From Hippopus hippopus (taxonomy: Eukaryota > Mollusca > Bivalvia > Cardiida > Cardiidae), in contig OX328108.1 in NCBI GenBank assembly GCA_946811185.2, positions 1,759,501 through 1,823,500 of the forward strand: a stretch of DNA of 64,000 bases, in the 5' to 3' direction. The notes under the pieces are model-generated. The model was not told the origin of the DNA. It made no database searches and saw only the letters and a program-made list of their open reading frames with translations. Positions 49,564-55,500 of the stretch are shown piece by piece (within the stretch, counting starts at the first letter, position 1; the number at the start of each line of letters is the position of its first letter). The translations under genes and the position numbers were made by a program.

Positions 49564-52500
49564 CCCCCCCACACACACACACCCCACTTACCTCAGTATC
49601 CAGTTCTGGATGTGGATGACTGACAATGTCCTGCTCTACCACAGTTATCTGCCCATTTTTACCATTAAACTTTAACCTGACTGTGATATCAGTGTCACGA
49701 TGTAACTGTACTGTAAATCATATAGAGGATAATCAACTGGTTGTGTGTGATATCAAAAATATGTCACTAGAATAGGATGTAATACGGTTGAAAAAAAAAA
49801 ATTCCGAAGGACGAGTTTTTTAACCGCATCAAACCCCATTTGAGCGATAGATTTTAATATCACACACAACCAGTTGATTATCCTATTTATTTTATTCCTA
49901 ATTCACCTTTTTTTATCCTAATAATTGTGAGGAATTGTACAATATGAGCAATATAGGATAAAAGTAGTTCCGGCAAACATTCTAAAACTATATTGTCACT
50001 AGTGATGTTTTCTTAATTTTAATTTTGAGTCACATCTGAATTGTTGTCTGCAAATGCTTCCAATTTGGACCAGTCTAAAATTTTGAAGCTTGGTATAAAG
50101 TTAACCCTGATTCTGATACATAAAGCAAAGGGCTCTGTTTTGGTAGATCTCACCTCATGCATGTGAGGAAAAGTAGTCTGTGACCTGGAAATAAAGTTCT
50201 GTCAGCACTGGTGAAAAAAAGCTAGGAAACACATCAGCAGGTGTACTGACTATTAGGAAATATTTCATTTCCATGTCTCTCCATGTCGGACCGTCAACAC
50301 TTAAGGACTGCAATGGAAATAAGGGATACTTTCCCCTTTTTTTTGATATCCTTGGTGCTGATGTGCCTGATATGGGTCTATGCATTTCCACCATATTTGA
50401 CTTTTTATTTGAATATTTTGTGTCTGTTAAAACCATATTATGTACATTCAGCGCTAAATAAAATTAATAAATAAATAAACTGACCACCTTGATATGACCT
50501 AAGCTGTCAAAAAAATACTTAACTCCAATACATTCAATCATTGTTGTAGTACAAGTCAACTTTTCTACAAATTACCTTAATAGTTTTAGAAGAAATTTCT
50601 CATAATCTAGTATGTGATAGTCTATTGTAAACAAAGTGGAAAAAGGAGGAAATGCTGGTAACCAGCATTTTCTCCTTTTCCGTATATGTTTTCTACCCTA
50701 TCAAAGACAAATCAGTTGTCGTCTGCAAATATTTGAATTTGGTCTGAACCAAAATTTTTGTTGTTTGATAACGAGTTGATGGAAAATGCTGTCTATAGAG
50801 TGTACATGAGGTAATTAGGATACAATGTTGAATACACAGTACACTGTGTAACAAGATCAAAATTTATATACCTTGGAGATTCGCTACACGATGGCCCTCT
50901 TGTCCAGTAATACAGACCTCTACATCTGGATGGAGTACTGAAAAATTGATGAGAATTCAAATACGAGGGTGATCTAAAAGAACGTGGATCAGTGCCTGTA
51001 TCAGAATATTGTTATAGAAAACAACTCGGAGTGTTGATTATTTTTTAAAGTAACCTCTTTTCAATCCTATGCAGCTATTTATTGCCGATTTCCACGCCCG
51101 AAACACATGTACAAGAGCATCATGTGATGTTTCTATCAAGGATCCGGTCATAGCGAGGGTTGGCTCCTCTCTGCTCTAATAGTGTTTGCCACATAGAAAA
51201 TCTTTCAAAAGAGGAACTAGTTAAAGGTCACAAGGAGTCAGGACTGAATTATAGGGAGTGTTGGCTAGAGTTCCTATGTCAAGTTTTTGCAAAGTTTCCT
51301 GTTCAAGTGTGCTTATGTGAGGTAGGGTGTTATCTTAGTGTAAACTGACGTCACTCCGCAGGACTTCTGGCTGTTTTATTTCGTATAGTATGTGTGAAAT
51401 TTATTTGAATAATGTGGGCATAAAACTCAGTATTGACTGTAGTATGTATAGATACAACATGATTTAGAAGAAAAAAAGGGAGAATAGAAATACATGATGA
51501 GCATAACTTTACAAGGGACTTAGAAACGTTGGCTTTAACAGTGGAAGGTGATGTTGGATGTTTCCATACACTGCTTTGTTGTCAAGATTCAGTCTCGTTA
51601 AAATGTACCTGTGTTTTATTGCATTTTACAATATGATCAGTAAAGTTTGACTCCTCTACCCTAATGCGGTCTGAAATTTCTGAAAAGATTTCGACCCTAA
51701 CCCCCATTTTCTCGAGTGTCAGTTGCAGAGGTACCTACATCATGCAAACACGCCACATTCCAAGATTCTTGGTCAGAGTTTCTTGAACACCTCTATTATG
51801 AAATATCAAATGTGTCAGCTATTTTCCTGACAGTATCTCGACGATCTTGTTTTACATGCTACTCTACATCTGTTATGATTTTGTCTGTGACTGATGTTGA
51901 TGGATGGCTAGATTTAGGGCCGTCTTTAACAGTATCGCACCAATGTCTAAGCCAGTCTGATCCATGTACAAAAATCAGATTTCTTGAGTGCACAGTCCCC
52001 TTCCACTGTGGCTAAATCGGTTTTGGTTTCCGATAAATACTTTCCGAGTTTGACATAAAACTATATGATTACTCTCAGCTCAAATAAAATGTTGTCCGAC
52101 AGTTTGGTCCACTAATGCAATATATGACGTCATGAAAGTGATGTCATACTTAACCTACTTCAATATGATGATATTTGATAGCTTGAGTCAGTTACCAAAT
52201 AATCAATGCTCATCTGTGCAATTTTTTGTAATCCTACATGTAGTAGTTTTCAAAATAACGAGGTGGTCCACGTTCTTTCTGATCACCCCTCATACAACCC
52301 AAGGACCGCCATGTGAACAGAATATGATCTTTCATCTAACCTTTATCGTGCTAAGAAAGTGAAATAAAACTTTCAAGTCGATAGTAAATACCTAACAATG
52401 CTATTTTAAACTTATTTTTGATGAAAAATATCCCCTTCTCTGACAGTGTAGATCACCAATCAGACTGCACGTTCTGTGCAGTCTGATTTTCATCTATACT

Positions 52501-55500
52501 GTCTGCAAAGGGTCAGTAAGTTGCATTTAGCAGCCTAATGGTTATAAGAAAATGTCCGATTATTGCAATATCAACACACTTTTTACCACATACCCTATAT
52601 ATGTATAATGAACAGCATAGATTTAACCGTTTACCAGACGACAGAATTTTAGCCTTGTCCAAATTGAAAGCATTTGCAGACGACAACTTTCGACTTGGCT
52701 CAAATGGTGCAATTTTTCTTTGATTGGGTAGAAAACATTGTGGGAAAAGGAGAAAATGCTGGTAACAAGCATTTTCTCCTTTTCCCACAATGTTTTCAAT
52801 TGGCTTCTTTCCCGGGGTTGTTAAAAGTCGGCACTGTGTGGTAAAGGGTTAACATCAGGATCTGTCACAAACTTCAACAAAATCCTGAGTCATAATGACC
52901 TTGAGAACGACCTTGAGGGAGAGGACTTTTAAAAATATTGTGGGAACAGGAGAAAATGCTGGTAACAAGCATTTTCTCCTTTTTCCACGATGGTTTCTTA
53001 CCATTCAGACAAAACTGTCATCAATTTGGACATGTTTAATTCTTTAATCTGCAAATTCTTTCACTTTAGACAAGTCTAAAATGTTGCCGTTTGGAACAGA
53101 CTTAATCCCTTAAGTGCAAAATCAACCTAACAGGCAATGCTAGTCTAGAAATAATATCGATAAAATTGCAATTTTACCCATCCTTTGGTCTGTACTGCTT
53201 CAGCCAAGCAGACAGTGTAGATCAAAGATCAGACTGCACATTTTGTGCAGTCTGATCTTGATCTAACTAGACACAAATGCAAGTATAGTTGCAAAAGGCA
53301 CTTCAAAAGTCAAAATACGTTCTTAGTCAAATCCTCATGACTTTTCTACGAATCACTGTAACACAATTTTTGATTGGCTGAACCAAATGGTTTAACCAAA
53401 CGGAAATTGTGTTTCTTAAAAATTCAAAATTAGACTTACAATGCAGTTTAGAATAAAATGGTTGATGAACATGGCTCCAGTTAGTACATTCAGTATTGAC
53501 CGACTTTGATTTGTACTCACAACTACTCGTAATTGGGCACCACAACATGAATTCACTCACAACTGTATACCAACGTCTTCACACTAATATACATGTATAT
53601 AAGAAAAAGCAACGCGCAAAAACAAACATCTTTTCACAATTCTGAACACCATGTTGGAATAACATACAGTATGCAATGTATTGGTTTCGTAACAAATCTA
53701 AGTGTGCCAGATATTGAAAGTATTAAAGAACTTATTAACTTTAAAGAGTTTGCAGACGGAAAATTAAAACATAGCTCAAATTACGGGCATGGTCTGTGGA
53801 ACTGAAAGGAAAGACAAAAGACAAAATGCTGATTACCAGCAATTTCCCTTTTTTTCACAATGTTTTCAAGAGCCTTCCTCAGTGGGTCGTTAAAATTCAT
53901 GATTATGCAGTCAAGGGTTAGATAAAAATTCATACACACCTTCATGTTCACTTGAGTGCAAATTATTCAACAACTTTTTCAGCAATTTCGGACTGTTAGC
54001 ATGAACTGCTTTTAGGAAAACTGGACCTTTTTTCGGAATATCTCTTCGTACATACATCAGTAACCCTTTCACCCTGTCATATCTATGAGCAGTTTGTTGA
54101 ATATCCTCGTGGTCATCAAAGGTCAGTGATCCTGCTACCAAGAGATTATCAATCAACCACAGTGGTTCAAGGTCATCTTTGAGAAGCTCAACATTTTTAC
54201 GATTGTTGAAAAGCGCTTTCATATCTGTTTCTGTCAAGTTGAAATTGAAATCATCTGTAAAGAAACAAGTAACATAAACAAGTGTATGGTCATATATACA
54301 TAAACTATGCATTTTGTTCACTGATCCATGTTTACAGATGTATTTTCAGTTTGAAATGTATACATACACAATAAGATAGCTCTGTAGCATGTACATTGGA
54401 AGTAGATCGAAACGGTTTAAACTAGTGGGTACATCAAAATAATTTCATAATTTTCTTGAATTTAAATAACTAATGCTGCATTTTTTTTTTTTTTTTAAGT
54501 GAACATAAAAATCACCATTTTTCTGCAACAATGACATTTTTCTTAGCAACAATGATGTCATTTTCCGTGAAATGGTGCAGTAGTATAAATTCCTGCACAT
54601 GCTGCAGTTGGTTTCGCCATAACTAGGAAATAACTAGAAATGGAACCCAAAAAACAATAATGCACAAGTGAATTATCAAAAATAAGTCATAGGTTTAAAT
54701 ATACTGCTGGGGGCGGTTTTATGTGATAAATGTATACATGTATTCAGTAATGTGGTTTATCATTTTTTCGATTTGTTCAATATTTAATTTCATATAAATT
54801 TTTACAGAAAAACTACCGATATTTGGTTCACGTCCTACCAAGTGATCGATACCTTACTACCTTTCTACTATACCTGTAAAACCGAGACTTACCTTCAGTT
54901 TTTCGAGGTATAGTTTCTGCCTCCAGCATGTGCATGTAGCCATACTCATTGAATATCCTTAACACATTGGCCTCGCTTATTTTGTAATGCACATCATCAA
55001 GCTTGTTCAACTTCCGTACGAGATCTTTGATGACTTTATCAATGGCTCGCGCACGATTGGATCTTGCTAGTGGCAAAACACCTTCTCTACATTCTCTGCT
55101 AACCAGCTTTATTTGATAAAGTTCATCAATAACTTTGTCACTGGGATCCAGGTTTTGTTTGATGAATTTATATCTTTGTCTTAAATTTTCAATGATCTGC
55201 CTGCGAGTTTCCTGAAATGAAACCAATATAGACGTATAGAGAATAATCAACTGGTTGTGTGATATTAAAAATCTGTCACTCCAACGGGATGTGATGCAGT
55301 TGATAAAACAAGCCTGCATCAAACACCGTTTGAGTGACAGATTTTTAATACCACAAACAATTAGTTGATTATCCTATTTATTATATTCCTAATTCATCCG
55401 TTTTTACTCTGATAATTATCAGGAAAAAAGTAGTTCCTGCAAACATTCTAATCACTGGTGATAATACCATAAATATCATTACTAGTGGTGTTTTTCACTG

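Noticed and set aside
49270..49675. Long Ser-Leu or Arg-Glu open frames
   Set aside because: Microsatellite translation. The only real coding part is the reverse-strand exon at 49592-49710 in another frame.
50155..50436. 93-codon minus-strand frame
   Set aside because: No splice sites and no family resemblance; the segment looks like a retroelement 3' fragment.
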